From JANQQC01 sp965262255 (lineage in GTDB: Bacteria; Pseudomonadota; Alphaproteobacteria; Caulobacterales; Hyphomonadaceae), in NCBI GenBank assembly GCA_965262255.1, contig OZ253505.1, positions 1,426,001-1,490,000 of the forward strand: DNA of 64,000 bases, given 5' to 3'. The translations under genes and the position numbers were made by a program. The notes beneath the pieces were generated by a model. The model was not told the origin of the DNA and did not search any database. It saw nothing but the letters and a program-made list of their open reading frames with translations. Shown here one piece after another: positions 47,290 to 55,828 of this stretch (its first letter is position 1; every line of letters begins with the position of its first letter).

Positions 47290-48834
47290 TCAATGCATCT
47301 CTTCGTGCAAATCGGGATAACCTCTAGCGTTATATTCTACGTGGAAATCATGCATCTTTTCGAAGTATGACAGAATATCAGTTCCGGCTAAATCTATAAG
47401 TTCGCTAATTTCGTCTCGATCTTGGCTTAATCTCTCTACGATAACCTCTTCTAAATCTATGCCCATAATTATTCGTACTCTTGCCATCTTTAGGACAGCT
47501 GTGGAAAGCACGGCGATCGGGAAGAAGGGACTGCTGGCAGAATGTGGCTCCGGGAGCAACCAATCGAGACCACAACCATAACCAGTTGCTAAGTACAGAT
47601 GATTAACTAACTCTTGGTGAACCTCGTCAACTCTTGGGATCTCCAACGTTGGACGTACATATCTAGTGCTCCTGCAAGCATAATCTGCGAAATCGTAATA
47701 GTTAGGAATTGGAATATGCTTCTTCTCTATTTTTTCATCGTCAATTTCGTCAATATAGTAATCCTTCCTTTCCTTTTGTTTGTATTTATTTGCCAGTATT
47801 TCGAGACTCTTTTGTTCGAAACTTGGTTCAAACCTTCGTGTTCGTGGGAAACGTATTTCACGGGCAAACTCCCGAGAGTTATGCTCATTGTGAAATTTGT
47901 GCATTTTGTTATAGTATGATTTGATATCCGTTCCCGCCAAATCGATCAAGCGATGAATGGTTTCAGTATCCTTTTCCAGCTGTAGATCTATCTTCTCCTC
48001 GTCCATCCCCATAGAAACCTGTTGATCCGCCAATTTAAAAATTACACTAGAAAGCACAGCGAGTGGAAAATAGTGACTACTAGCCGAATGAGCATTTGGA
48101 AGTATCTTGTTTAGTTTAGTTTCGAGGCCTGTCGCGTCTTGCATATGTTTCTCGATATCTCTCAGCCAAGTGTCCGAATCAAGATTCCAACTCGAAGAAT
48201 ATTCACCCTTATACTCCGTACTCTTAGAAGCAAAATCTAGCTTTCGATTAATTATGACATTTGGTTTCTTGACTTTGCTTTCCTTGCTTGCTGGTATTGG
48301 TTCGGCGAGACTTTTATAGACTTCGGCAGTTAAGCGAGCATCTATTAGAGCACCATGATGTTTCTCCCTAGACTTCCTCGATATTTCAAAATGGTCACAC
48401 AGGGCATCTAACGTATTTTTCTTCAATTTCAGCTTCTTCCTAGCCAACGATACCGTATCAATCCAACGTTCTTTCTGAATTTCCCTTTCCCCCGCTCTAC
48501 GAAGCGCCGCGTTAAGAAAATTTCGATCAAATGAGGCGTTATGGGCAACAATTTTCGCCTCCCCGATAAATTCTATCAGTTTAGCCATTACGGAAGGATG
48601 CGCAAACCTTTTCTTCTCTTTTACATCTTGATTGGTAATCCCCGTAATTTCGGATATTCTTCTCGATATGTGAACATTTCCCGGATTTACTATACGACGG
48701 AATTCTTTGCCAGTAGGCTCGCGATTCAGTAATTCAACTACACCAATCTCCATAATTCTATCTCTGCCACCGAAATCAAAACCGGTAGTTTCAAGATCAA
48801 GGACAACCTCTCGAAGTTTTCTTTTTTTGGGCAT
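47290..48834 (-). CDS. DnaQ-like exonuclease fused to two copies of a novel helical domain
   Basis: The 514-residue protein begins with a DEDDh exonuclease domain (residues ~8-178). Its catalytic set is intact: D13 and E15 in LDLETTG, D103 in HNASFD, H160 and D165 in HHGALIDA. Instead of the usual epsilon C-terminus it carries two ~100-residue repeats at ~225-322 and ~404-504, separated by a charged linker. Both repeats share LP-x2-HSASS, FP[IL]AVLS, LIDLAGTDI and KMH-x-FH. The same domain is encoded alone at 46007. The gene is 59 bases downstream of the inactive-looking paralogue. It probably cleaves 3' ends of DNA or RNA; target and domain function are unknown. Confidence 0.8.
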   Translation of the reverse strand: MPKKRKLREVVLDLETTGFDFGGRDRIMEIGVVELLNREPTGKEFRRIVNPGNVHISRRISEITGITNQDVKEKKRFAHPSVMAKLIEFIGEAKIVAHNASFDRNFLNAALRRAGEREIQKERWIDTVSLARKKLKLKKNTLDALCDHFEISRKSREKHHGALIDARLTAEVYKSLAEPIPASKESKVKKPNVIINRKLDFASKSTEYKGEYSSSWNLDSDTWLRDIEKHMQDATGLETKLNKILPNAHSASSHYFPLAVLSSVIFKLADQQVSMGMDEEKIDLQLEKDTETIHRLIDLAGTDIKSYYNKMHKFHNEHNSREFAREIRFPRTRRFEPSFEQKSLEILANKYKQKERKDYYIDEIDDEKIEKKHIPIPNYYDFADYACRSTRYVRPTLEIPRVDEVHQELVNHLYLATGYGCGLDWLLPEPHSASSPFFPIAVLSTAVLKMARVRIIMGIDLEEVIVERLSQDRDEISELIDLAGTDILSYFEKMHDFHVEYNARGYPDLHEEMH

Positions 48835-48893
48835 ATTTAATCCTAGCTCCTATTGCGACATTCGCAAATTTAGCTTCAATAAGGTTTACCATG

Positions 48894-49646
48894 TTATAAG
48901 TACCTAGTCCAGATACAGTTACTTCCTAAATTTTCGAGCAGGAATTTCCGATGATGAATTCGTTCATTTGATGTCTGTAAAGGTAAGGCGGGTGCCAAAT
49001 AAGCTTGTTCAGGAGCGAAATATCCGATGTTTTTTTCCTCCTTGCTATCAACTGCAACTATCGCTGGCACTAAATACTCGTTCAGTTCTTGATACACCTT
49101 AACCAAAAGTTTGCAGTCGATCAATCCTCCCTCTCTCTCTTTACGGGATTCTAACGAGATTTTGAATCGTTCGCAAAGTTTAGGTAGGCTATTTTTACTA
49201 CTTGGATACAAATTACGGGCAAGTTCTAATGTATCGATCCAACGTTCCTCTGGAATAATCTCTCTCTTTGCTCGTTCCACTTCCGCATTAAGAAAACTTC
49301 GGTCAAGAGATACGTTATGGGTAACAATACGAGAATCGCCTATAAAATTAAGCAACTGATCTACAATAGACGGATCACTGAAACGGGGGACATCTTCTAA
49401 ATTCTCATTGGAGAGGCCTGTCTTCTCAGTAACATACTTAGAAATTGAAACGCCATTCGGGTTCACAAATCTATGAAATTCCTTACCAGGAATCCGATCT
49501 ATCAACTCTACGGCACCAATTTCAATAATGCAGTCAGGATTCTCTCCTTTGTGTTCGAAACCCGTAGTTTCTATATTGAGCACGACTTCGCGATTGTTGC
49601 CATTAGGTTTCATAACAATTCCAGTTCCTATCCAATCTAAATCCAC
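48894..49646 (-). CDS. DnaQ paralogue with substituted catalytic residues
   Basis: This 250-residue protein is close to the dnaQ product next door, sharing IIEIGAVELID, ERWIDT and the C-terminal ERI-x-H-x-x-FL...IW pattern. Two catalytic positions are changed: the first Asp is Asn (N24 in VLNIETTG) and the His of the third motif is Glu (E172 in REGGLID). E26, D115 and D177 remain. It should be a non-cleaving pseudo-exonuclease. The frame starts at a GTG (49646); an ATG at 49613 is a possible alternative (239 residues). The reading frame is intact, which suggests function rather than decay. It may bind the polymerase alpha subunit or DNA without proofreading. Confidence 0.82.
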   Translation of the reverse strand: MDLDWIGTGIVMKPNGNNREVVLNIETTGFEHKGENPDCIIEIGAVELIDRIPGKEFHRFVNPNGVSISKYVTEKTGLSNENLEDVPRFSDPSIVDQLLNFIGDSRIVTHNVSLDRSFLNAEVERAKREIIPEERWIDTLELARNLYPSSKNSLPKLCERFKISLESRKEREGGLIDCKLLVKVYQELNEYLVPAIVAVDSKEEKNIGYFAPEQAYLAPALPLQTSNERIHHRKFLLENLGSNCIWTRYL

Positions 49647-49667
49647 TGATCCAAAGTTAGACTGACG

Positions 49668-50405
49668 TTATTCCTCTCGGTAGGAACTCCAGATACTCTT
49701 GCCTTTAAAGGTTTCTTGAAGAAAATTGTGGTGAGCAATTCGTTCTTGCTCGTTACGGAGAGACTTTACTGGCTGGATCCTGCTATCGGTCGGCCCAGAC
49801 GATACAACGACGATTTCTTCCTGAGCAGTTTCTAAAGTTAGTTCTTGCGCTAGTCGGTCATTTAAACCTTGATACACTTTTACCAAGATACGGCTATCGA
49901 TCAAACCACCATGGTGTTGCTTTCGATCTGCCCGTGAAATTTTAAACCGCTCGCAAAGTTTATCAAGGCTATTTCTACCAGCGGGGAATTTTTCTCGAGC
50001 GAGCTCCATCGTATCAATCCAACGTTCGTCAGGAATTATGCTCTTATTCGCTCTTTCTAACTCTGCATTGAGAAAACTTCGATCAAAAGAGGCGTTATGG
50101 GCAACGATCTTCGCATCTCCTATAAAATCAATTAATTCTTCTACAACCGTAGGATCGTCGAATTTTGGGCAATCTTCTAACTTTTCATTCGTCAGACCAG
50201 TAATCTTCGTAATTGTTTCGCCAATTTCTTTCCCTTTCGGATTTACCAACTTGTGAAATTCCCGTTTCGGATACCAGTCAATCAATTCGACTGCCCCAAT
50301 TTCTATAATGCGGTCTGCCATAGGTCCATCATACTCCAAGCCTGTCGTCTCGACGTCGAGAACAATCTCGCGTCGAACAGTGCCGTTTTTATCTAGCATA
50401 TCCAT
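49668..50405 (-). CDS. dnaQ: DNA polymerase III epsilon subunit (proofreading exonuclease)
   Basis: The 245-residue protein has all DEDDh residues: D17 and E19 in LDVETTG, D108 in HNASFD, H165 and D170 in HHGGLID. Length and the C-terminal tail (ERIAHHNFLQ...IWSSY) fit alphaproteobacterial epsilon. It proofreads for the replicative polymerase by binding DnaE. It follows coaE by six bases at the end of the coupled ppsR-maf-aroE-coaE run. Of the three DnaQ-like genes here, this is the housekeeping one by position and intact motifs. Confidence 0.93.
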   Translation of the reverse strand: MDMLDKNGTVRREIVLDVETTGLEYDGPMADRIIEIGAVELIDWYPKREFHKLVNPKGKEIGETITKITGLTNEKLEDCPKFDDPTVVEELIDFIGDAKIVAHNASFDRSFLNAELERANKSIIPDERWIDTMELAREKFPAGRNSLDKLCERFKISRADRKQHHGGLIDSRILVKVYQGLNDRLAQELTLETAQEEIVVVSSGPTDSRIQPVKSLRNEQERIAHHNFLQETFKGKSIWSSYREE

Positions 50406-50411
50406 TACAGT

Positions 50412-51011
50412 TTATTCCCTGTTTACTCTTCTCATTAGTTCCAAAATTGCCCTGACATTATCTCGGGCATACTCTAGACCAAATGATGTGTTGATAATAA
50501 AATCCGCTTTCTCGCGTTTGATTGCATCAGGAAGCTGCTTGGCGAGGAATCCGTTCAAATCCTCTTCTGTTACACCCTCCCGTTCCATGAATCTAGCCTT
50601 CTGAACTTCGGCCGGAGCGCTGACGACTATAACGTAATCGCAATTCTTTTCTCCGTTATTCTCATACAAAAGAGGTATATCTAACACCGCACAAACAGCA
50701 TCCGAATTTTCGACATGCTCCCGGAACTTAATCTGTTCCAGTCCCACAAGAGGATGAACCGTCTGTTCTAATCTCTTTAGAGCGGTTCGATCATTCATAA
50801 CGATTTCGCGCAGCTTTGTTCTATCGACTTTTCCGTCAACTATGACTTCGGGAAACATAGCTCCGACGGGTTCCACAGCCGAACCGCCTTTTGCATATAT
50901 TGCGTGAACAGAAGCATCCGCATCATAGACAGGAACTCCTTCCTCTAAAAACAGTTTCGCCGTAGTCGACTTCCCCATACATATTGAACCTGTTAGCCCC
51001 AAATATATCAT
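50412..51011 (-). CDS. coaE: Dephospho-CoA kinase
   Basis: The 199-residue kinase has the P-loop GLTGSICMGKSTTAKLF, DADASVHAIYAKGG and VLDIPLLYENNGEK. It makes the last step of CoA synthesis. An in-frame GTG at 51038 would lengthen it, but the ATG at 51011 overlaps the aroE stop as ATGA, the same coupling used throughout this operon. Confidence 0.95.
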   Translation of the reverse strand: MIYLGLTGSICMGKSTTAKLFLEEGVPVYDADASVHAIYAKGGSAVEPVGAMFPEVIVDGKVDRTKLREIVMNDRTALKRLEQTVHPLVGLEQIKFREHVENSDAVCAVLDIPLLYENNGEKNCDYVIVVSAPAEVQKARFMEREGVTEEDLNGFLAKQLPDAIKREKADFIINTSFGLEYARDNVRAILELMRRVNRE

Positions 51012-51829
51012 GCTTGCGACCCTAACTGAGACCGACACAAATCTATCACCGAACTAGTGTCAGGCATAGTGTTAAACCAGATTCTGAAACTAGCAGCCGC
51101 TTGCCTAACCAACATGCCCAACCCGTCCCTAACCTGCCAACCTTGATCCTTTGCTTCTTCCAAAGTTCGAGTGGCAATTTTTCCGTACGAAAGGTCGTAG
51201 AAATAACCTCCGCAAGAAGCTGGTAACTTCAAGTTCTGATTCCCATAGCCAATGCTTGTCGAATTTATCACTAAACCATTTGGATCTACCGATCTGATTC
51301 CATCGCTAAACCCCATAAATCTATGGTTCCCGCCCTGTAATCCCGCCAACAAAGCTTCTGCTTTCTCTATAGTTCGGTTAGCCATCGTAATTTTAGCCCC
51401 CGCTTCGTCAAGAACAAAAGCTACTGCCTTAGCAGAACCACCTGCACCCAATATAGTTACTGGAAGGTCTTTCCAATTTTTGGTTACTAGAAACTGTCTC
51501 AAATCAAGGCGAAAACCCTCTACATCTGTATTATCGGCATACCAACCCCCTTTTTCTTTTCGCGACAGAGTGTTTGCTGCACCTAGAAACTTTACTAAGT
51601 CCGAACATTCGCTATTTTTCGTTGCCACTACCTTGTGCGGCAACGTTACGTTCAAACCCTTTACTCCCATCTGATGCAGTTTCCCAACTCGCTCATCAAA
51701 ATTATCAGCAGGAATCCTAAACGCCCTATATTCGGCATTTATAGAATGATCTTGCATCCACTTAGTATGAATGAACGGCGACAGCGAATGAGAGATCGGG
51801 TCACCTATTACTCCATAAGTATGCTTCAT
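51008..51829 (-). CDS. aroE: Shikimate dehydrogenase
   Basis: The 273-residue enzyme has YGVIGDPISHSLSPFIH (shikimate site), GLNVTLPHKV with the catalytic Lys, ADNTDVEGF, the NADP-binding VTILGAGGSAKAVAF, and NSTSIGYGN. It reduces 3-dehydroshikimate in aromatic amino acid synthesis. ATGA overlaps occur with maf upstream and coaE downstream. Confidence 0.96.
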   Translation of the reverse strand: MKHTYGVIGDPISHSLSPFIHTKWMQDHSINAEYRAFRIPADNFDERVGKLHQMGVKGLNVTLPHKVVATKNSECSDLVKFLGAANTLSRKEKGGWYADNTDVEGFRLDLRQFLVTKNWKDLPVTILGAGGSAKAVAFVLDEAGAKITMANRTIEKAEALLAGLQGGNHRFMGFSDGIRSVDPNGLVINSTSIGYGNQNLKLPASCGGYFYDLSYGKIATRTLEEAKDQGWQVRDGLGMLVRQAAASFRIWFNTMPDTSSVIDLCRSQLGSQA

Positions 51830-52425
51830 GTCTCTAGAACTCCTCTCACTCGTAAATACTCTAGCAATTGCAACAGTGGCAAACCCAAAATAGAAAAATA
51901 ATCTCCCTCTATGCTCGAAAACAGCTGCACCCCTAATCCTTCTAATCTATAACATCCGACTGTTTGTAAAATCGAATCGCCTTCAGATTCGACGTACTCT
52001 TCTATAAATTTTTTTGATAGGACTCTAACGGTCAGTTTCGGACGGGCTAGGAACCTCCACACAGGGTTCCCATTCTCGCAAACTACGATCGCTGTTTCAA
52101 GATAATGAACGCGACCTGATAAGGCCTCAAGATGGTCTTGCGCCTCCAGAATATCTACCGGTTTATCAAACGCTACGCCATCTAGGTTCAGCATCTGGTC
52201 GCCGCCAATAACTAATCCAGGATTCATCTGAGAAACTTTAGTCGCTTTGAGTACCGCAAGTGCCATAGCCTGGTCTCGTACTGAAGTACCTTCTCCACGC
52301 ATCGAAGTCTTAACGTTTTCTTCATCAACATTTGAAGCAATGCTTTTAGCCTGAACTCCAGCGGCACTCAGCAAGGCTCGGCGACTGGAACTTTTCGAAG
52401 CCAATATTATTGAATCGATGTTCAT
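51826..52425 (-). CDS. maf: Maf-type nucleotide pyrophosphatase
   Basis: The 199-residue protein has the Maf signature IILASKSSSRRALL, the RDQAMALAVLKA segment, VIGGDQMLNLDG and ALSGRVHYLETA. Maf proteins hydrolyse non-canonical or modified nucleoside triphosphates and can block septum formation when overproduced. Its ATG overlaps the ppsR stop by four bases. Confidence 0.93.
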   Translation of the reverse strand: MNIDSIILASKSSSRRALLSAAGVQAKSIASNVDEENVKTSMRGEGTSVRDQAMALAVLKATKVSQMNPGLVIGGDQMLNLDGVAFDKPVDILEAQDHLEALSGRVHYLETAIVVCENGNPVWRFLARPKLTVRVLSKKFIEEYVESEGDSILQTVGCYRLEGLGVQLFSSIEGDYFSILGLPLLQLLEYLRVRGVLET

Positions 52426-53252
52426 CTTGCTTGTTTGCTTAAAGTGTTTAGAATGGAAGCCGCAGTTTCTTCAACTGATCGACGTGATACATCTATGATC
52501 GGAACTTTTAAACGTTGAAACAGTCTATTCGCTTCAAACACTTCGTTTCTGACAGTCTCTTCATCAGTGTAGTTGGTCTCAGTCGACTCTTGTATTGTTA
52601 TTAGTCGTTGCTTTCTGATCTGGATTAACCTTTCGGCACTAATCCTTAAACCGACGACCAAAGTCGTCTTCGCCAACTCATCAAGGTTAGGGGGAGGATA
52701 GACACCCGGAACAAGTGGCACATTTCCCACCTTCAATCCCCTATTTGCCAGATATATGCAGGTCGGTGTTTTCGATGTTCGGCTCACTCCCAGCAATATG
52801 ACATCAGCGCTTGCTAAACCCTCTATGTTCTGTCCGTCATCATGTGTTAACGCGTAGTTTATCGCTTCTATTCGGTCGAAGTATTCGGAATTCAAAGCAT
52901 GTTGTCCGGCTACCTTGTCAGATGCCGACTGCCCTAAATGTTGGCTCAGCATCATGACCGAAGCGTCCAGTATTGGAAGCATTGGAACGCCTATTTTCCG
53001 GCAGAATTTCTCTAATTTTATCCTTATTTCCGAGTCCGCTATAGTAAACCAGACGACACCTGGGTGTGCCTCAATCTCTCTATAGACTCTCTCTAACTGG
53101 CGATCTGACCTAACGAGGTAATAGTTGTATTCAATAGCCTGCGCTTTCTCAAATTGGGCCGTCGCCGCTCTTAACATTGCGTTAAGTGTCTCGCCCGTGC
53201 TGTCTGACACGAGGTGAACATTAAAGAAAACTCGGATGTTTGTTTCTGGCAT
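52422..53252 (-). CDS. ppsR: Pyruvate, phosphate dikinase/PEP synthase regulatory protein
   Basis: The ~276-residue protein (DUF299 family) has VHLVSDSTGETLN, the P-loop-like ILLGVSRTSKTPTCIYLANRG and VPLVPGVYPP. It is a bifunctional Ser/Thr kinase/phosphorylase controlling PEP synthase or PPDK. The frame opens at a TTG (53279); the ATG at 53252 gives a normal N-terminus. It is first in the minus-strand operon and divergent from the hemE side. Confidence 0.93.
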   Translation of the reverse strand: MPETNIRVFFNVHLVSDSTGETLNAMLRAATAQFEKAQAIEYNYYLVRSDRQLERVYREIEAHPGVVWFTIADSEIRIKLEKFCRKIGVPMLPILDASVMMLSQHLGQSASDKVAGQHALNSEYFDRIEAINYALTHDDGQNIEGLASADVILLGVSRTSKTPTCIYLANRGLKVGNVPLVPGVYPPPNLDELAKTTLVVGLRISAERLIQIRKQRLITIQESTETNYTDEETVRNEVFEANRLFQRLKVPIIDVSRRSVEETAASILNTLSKQAR

Positions 53253-53646
53253 GAAGTGTCTACGGGGTGATAAATTCAAATATCACAGAAAATCGCACAG
53301 TTATTGTGTATTGTTTGTGAAGTCTAGTTTCCATTCTCATTATTCCACAAATATGTCACAGAACTTTGTTTTCCACCCTCTTGTTGGCAAGTTTTTGAAC
53401 AATTGTGTAATGTATCATTAAAGTTTCTATGCCCTTAAATCCTATGTAGCACGTCAATCGTTCTCGCAAATTTGGGTGCTGTGAATTGGCTGTGGGAAAA
53501 GTTTGAATATAGGATAATGTTCATAGAATTCCCACAATCCTTGCAATCTAATCATAATAATTTGTAATTAGATTCTCTGATTAAATTCCCTAAATCATGA
53601 TTTTTCCGCTAACAATTTCTTACCTCGACTAATACCAGATCGGCCC
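53253..53646. other. Candidate replication origin (ppsR-hemE divergent intergenic)
   Basis: This ~390-base AT-rich gap separates the minus-strand ppsR operon from the plus-strand hemE side, the position of oriC in Caulobacter and Rickettsia. Several 7-of-9 matches to the DnaA box TTATNCACA occur, for example at 53305-53313, 53341-53349, 53480-53488, 53491-53499 and 53528-53536. None is perfect. The call rests mainly on gene order. Confidence 0.45.
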
Positions 53647-53955
53647 ATGAAAAGTCTCATACAAATCTACCTGCTCCTACTAGTAATCATATACGGTATG
53701 CCCTCGGCGAAGGCGCAACGACAAAATTGCGATGAGCGCTGGAGAAAATGTGAGCTGGAGACCGTCTACTGTCAGAGAGATGTCGAAGACCTTGGCGAAC
53801 GAACGATCGTCTCAATATCTCGAAAAATAGAAGAATACTATCGTGATCTACCAGCGACATTCAATGCGTGTATTCTGTACGAACGTTGTAAAGAATGGAA
53901 AGAAGAGACTTGCTGGCTCTCGAGACAGTTGAAAAAACGCCGGGACGATTTTTAA
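53647..53955 (+). CDS. Small secreted six-cysteine protein
   Basis: The 102-residue product has a clear Sec signal peptide (hydrophobic residues ~5-18, cleavage after AKA at 23). The mature part of ~79 residues contains six cysteines (28, 35, 42, 75, 81, 89), enough for three disulfides, and is highly charged (KKRRDDF at the end). I recognise no family. It lies at the edge of the candidate origin, 28 bases before hemE. Periplasmic location is inferred. Confidence 0.65.
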   Translation: MKSLIQIYLLLLVIIYGMPSAKAQRQNCDERWRKCELETVYCQRDVEDLGERTIVSISRKIEEYYRDLPATFNACILYERCKEWKEETCWLSRQLKKRRDDF

Positions 53956-53983
53956 TCGCAGCATTAGTTCTAAGGATTTCGGA

Positions 53984-55030
53984 GTGACAGAAACTCGCAA
54001 ATTGCTATTGGATACACTTCACGGAAGAAGTACCGATCGAGTCCCGATTTGGATGATGCGCCAAGCCGGAAGACATCTGCCAGAATACCGCGAACTTCGA
54101 GCGCAAGCAGCAAATTTTCTGGAATTTTGTTATTCACCGAGCCTAGCGACCGAAGCGACACTGCAACCTATTCGGCGTTACGGTATGGATGGGGCAATCT
54201 TGTTTGCTGATATACTTCTAGTGTTAGATGCACTAGGTCTATCTGTTCGATTTGAAGAAGGTGTAGGGCCAATAATCGGCAGAATTGAAGAAATGAAATC
54301 CTTTCGGCCAGCAAACCTTTCTTCTACAGCTAGTCGTTTATCTCCAGTGATCGAAACTGTCGGACGTGTCAAAGATAAGCTAGACTCAGAGACAACTCTC
54401 ATCGGATTTGCCGGCGCGCCGTGGACAGTCGCTATATATGCGATAGAAGGGCAAGGAAAGACCGATAAGTCTTTAGCGCGTTTGTGGGCGTACAAAAAAC
54501 CATTTGAACTATCACAACTCTTAGAGATAATCATAGAGGTTACTGTCGAATATCTCGCTGCTCAAGCGGAAGCAGGGGCAGATGTGTTAATGTTGTTCGA
54601 AAGTTGGGCATCAGAACTCTCTCCACAGCTCTTTCAAAATTTGGTAATTGAGCCGACACAAAAACTCATTAGTAAGCTCCACTGTAAGGGCATATCGCAA
54701 CCCATCATTTGTTTTCCTCGAGGAGCTGGCACCATGATTCAACAGTTTGTCGAAGGGGTGAATCCAGACTGTTTAGGCCTAGATACTATGACTTGCCCAG
54801 ATTTCGTAAATAGGAGTATAAGCAACCAAACTTCCCTTCAAGGGCATCTTGATCCGCTAGCGTTGTTGACCGGAGGAGATAAGATGGTCGCAACCACCGA
54901 GATGCTTCTACAAAAGTACAAACATCGCGGACACGTTTTTAACTTAGGACATGGCGTAATTCCGCAGACTCCTATAGAGCACGTCCAAGAAACAGTGCGC
55001 CAAGTTCGGGCATTTAGGCGCTCAGAATAA
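53984..55030 (+). CDS. hemE: Uroporphyrinogen decarboxylase
   Basis: The 348-residue enzyme shows PIWMMRQAGRHLPEYRELR with the substrate-binding Arg residues, FADILLVLDALG, GFAGAPWTVAIYAIEG, VLMLFESWA and FNLGHGVIPQTPIEHV. It decarboxylates uroporphyrinogen III to coproporphyrinogen III in haem synthesis. It starts with GTG at 53984 after AAGGA. hemJ follows 12 bases later. Confidence 0.96.
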   Translation: MTETRKLLLDTLHGRSTDRVPIWMMRQAGRHLPEYRELRAQAANFLEFCYSPSLATEATLQPIRRYGMDGAILFADILLVLDALGLSVRFEEGVGPIIGRIEEMKSFRPANLSSTASRLSPVIETVGRVKDKLDSETTLIGFAGAPWTVAIYAIEGQGKTDKSLARLWAYKKPFELSQLLEIIIEVTVEYLAAQAEAGADVLMLFESWASELSPQLFQNLVIEPTQKLISKLHCKGISQPIICFPRGAGTMIQQFVEGVNPDCLGLDTMTCPDFVNRSISNQTSLQGHLDPLALLTGGDKMVATTEMLLQKYKHRGHVFNLGHGVIPQTPIEHVQETVRQVRAFRRSE

Positions 55031-55042
55031 GATGAAAGATAT

Positions 55043-55471
55043 ATGGCCTATTTAGTAGTCAAATCCCTTCATATTGTTTTTGTTGTGGCTTGGATGGCCG
55101 GGTTACTAATCTATTTTCGATACAAGTTGCACCAGATGGCTAGTATCGAAGGAGAAAGTCTATTTGAGACCATGCGATCAGCGTCTCACAGATTACGACG
55201 TGTAATACTAACGCCGTCACTGATTGCAGTCTGGTTATTCGGTCTAATCATGGTAGTGCTGAATCCGCTACTTTTAACGGAATGGTGGATGATCTCGAAG
55301 TTAATCTTAGTATTGGCTCTTTCGGGAATTCATGGCTGGATGATCGGTGTCGGTCGATCTGTAGACCTAGGTAAGCCCAAATTGAGTACTGCCAGAATGA
55401 AGTTGTTTAATGAAGTTCCGTTCATATTTATGGTTGTAGTCGTGTTTTTGGCCGTTTTAAAGCCATTCTGA
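55043..55471 (+). CDS. hemJ: Protoporphyrinogen oxidase HemJ
   Basis: The 142-residue membrane protein has four hydrophobic helices and the HemJ hallmarks: KSLHIVFVVAWMAGLLIYFR with a conserved His, SHRLRRVILTPSLI, and KLILVLALSGIHGWM. It oxidises protoporphyrinogen IX and replaces HemG/HemY in many alphaproteobacteria. It is coupled to hemE. Confidence 0.92.
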   Translation: MAYLVVKSLHIVFVVAWMAGLLIYFRYKLHQMASIEGESLFETMRSASHRLRRVILTPSLIAVWLFGLIMVVLNPLLLTEWWMISKLILVLALSGIHGWMIGVGRSVDLGKPKLSTARMKLFNEVPFIFMVVVVFLAVLKPF

Positions 55472-55828
55472 TTGGTTGAATTTGGAGATCATATAATTTT
55501 CTAGACACTTGCAAAAATATCTGTTCGATCCTATCTCTATAAAATTCGAATCCTGTTTCTCAGGCACAGGTGGCGATAAAATATCGTGGTAATTCGTTAG
55601 GGAAGAATAATTGTGTGAGACTCGCAGGAAACTACGGGGTATTCTCTAGAGAGCTCGAAACCGTATAGAGATCGTCTAGGCGACTATATAGTCGCTTAGA
55701 ATTTAGTTGACTTAGTAACAAAACAGGTTTAATACTAAACCTATCCACAAAAAGCTTCCTGCTTTTCGAACGCCAGCGCCCCGGGGGAACACGCGCTAGG
55801 TCGTCGTTTCTATTTTGGACTCCTCAAA
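55472..55828 (+). promoter_or_regulatory. Long rho leader with multiple hairpins
   Basis: The 357-base gap before rho contains a perfect 16-base palindrome GCGACTATATAGTCGC (55680-55695). It also contains hairpins AGGTTTA/TAAACCT (55725-55742) and AAAAGC/GCTTTT (55750-55766), and a weaker AGCGC/GCGCT pair before the start. Long structured leaders are used for rho autoregulation in other bacteria. It also contains CTATCCACA near 55741, one mismatch from a DnaA box. Confidence 0.5.
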
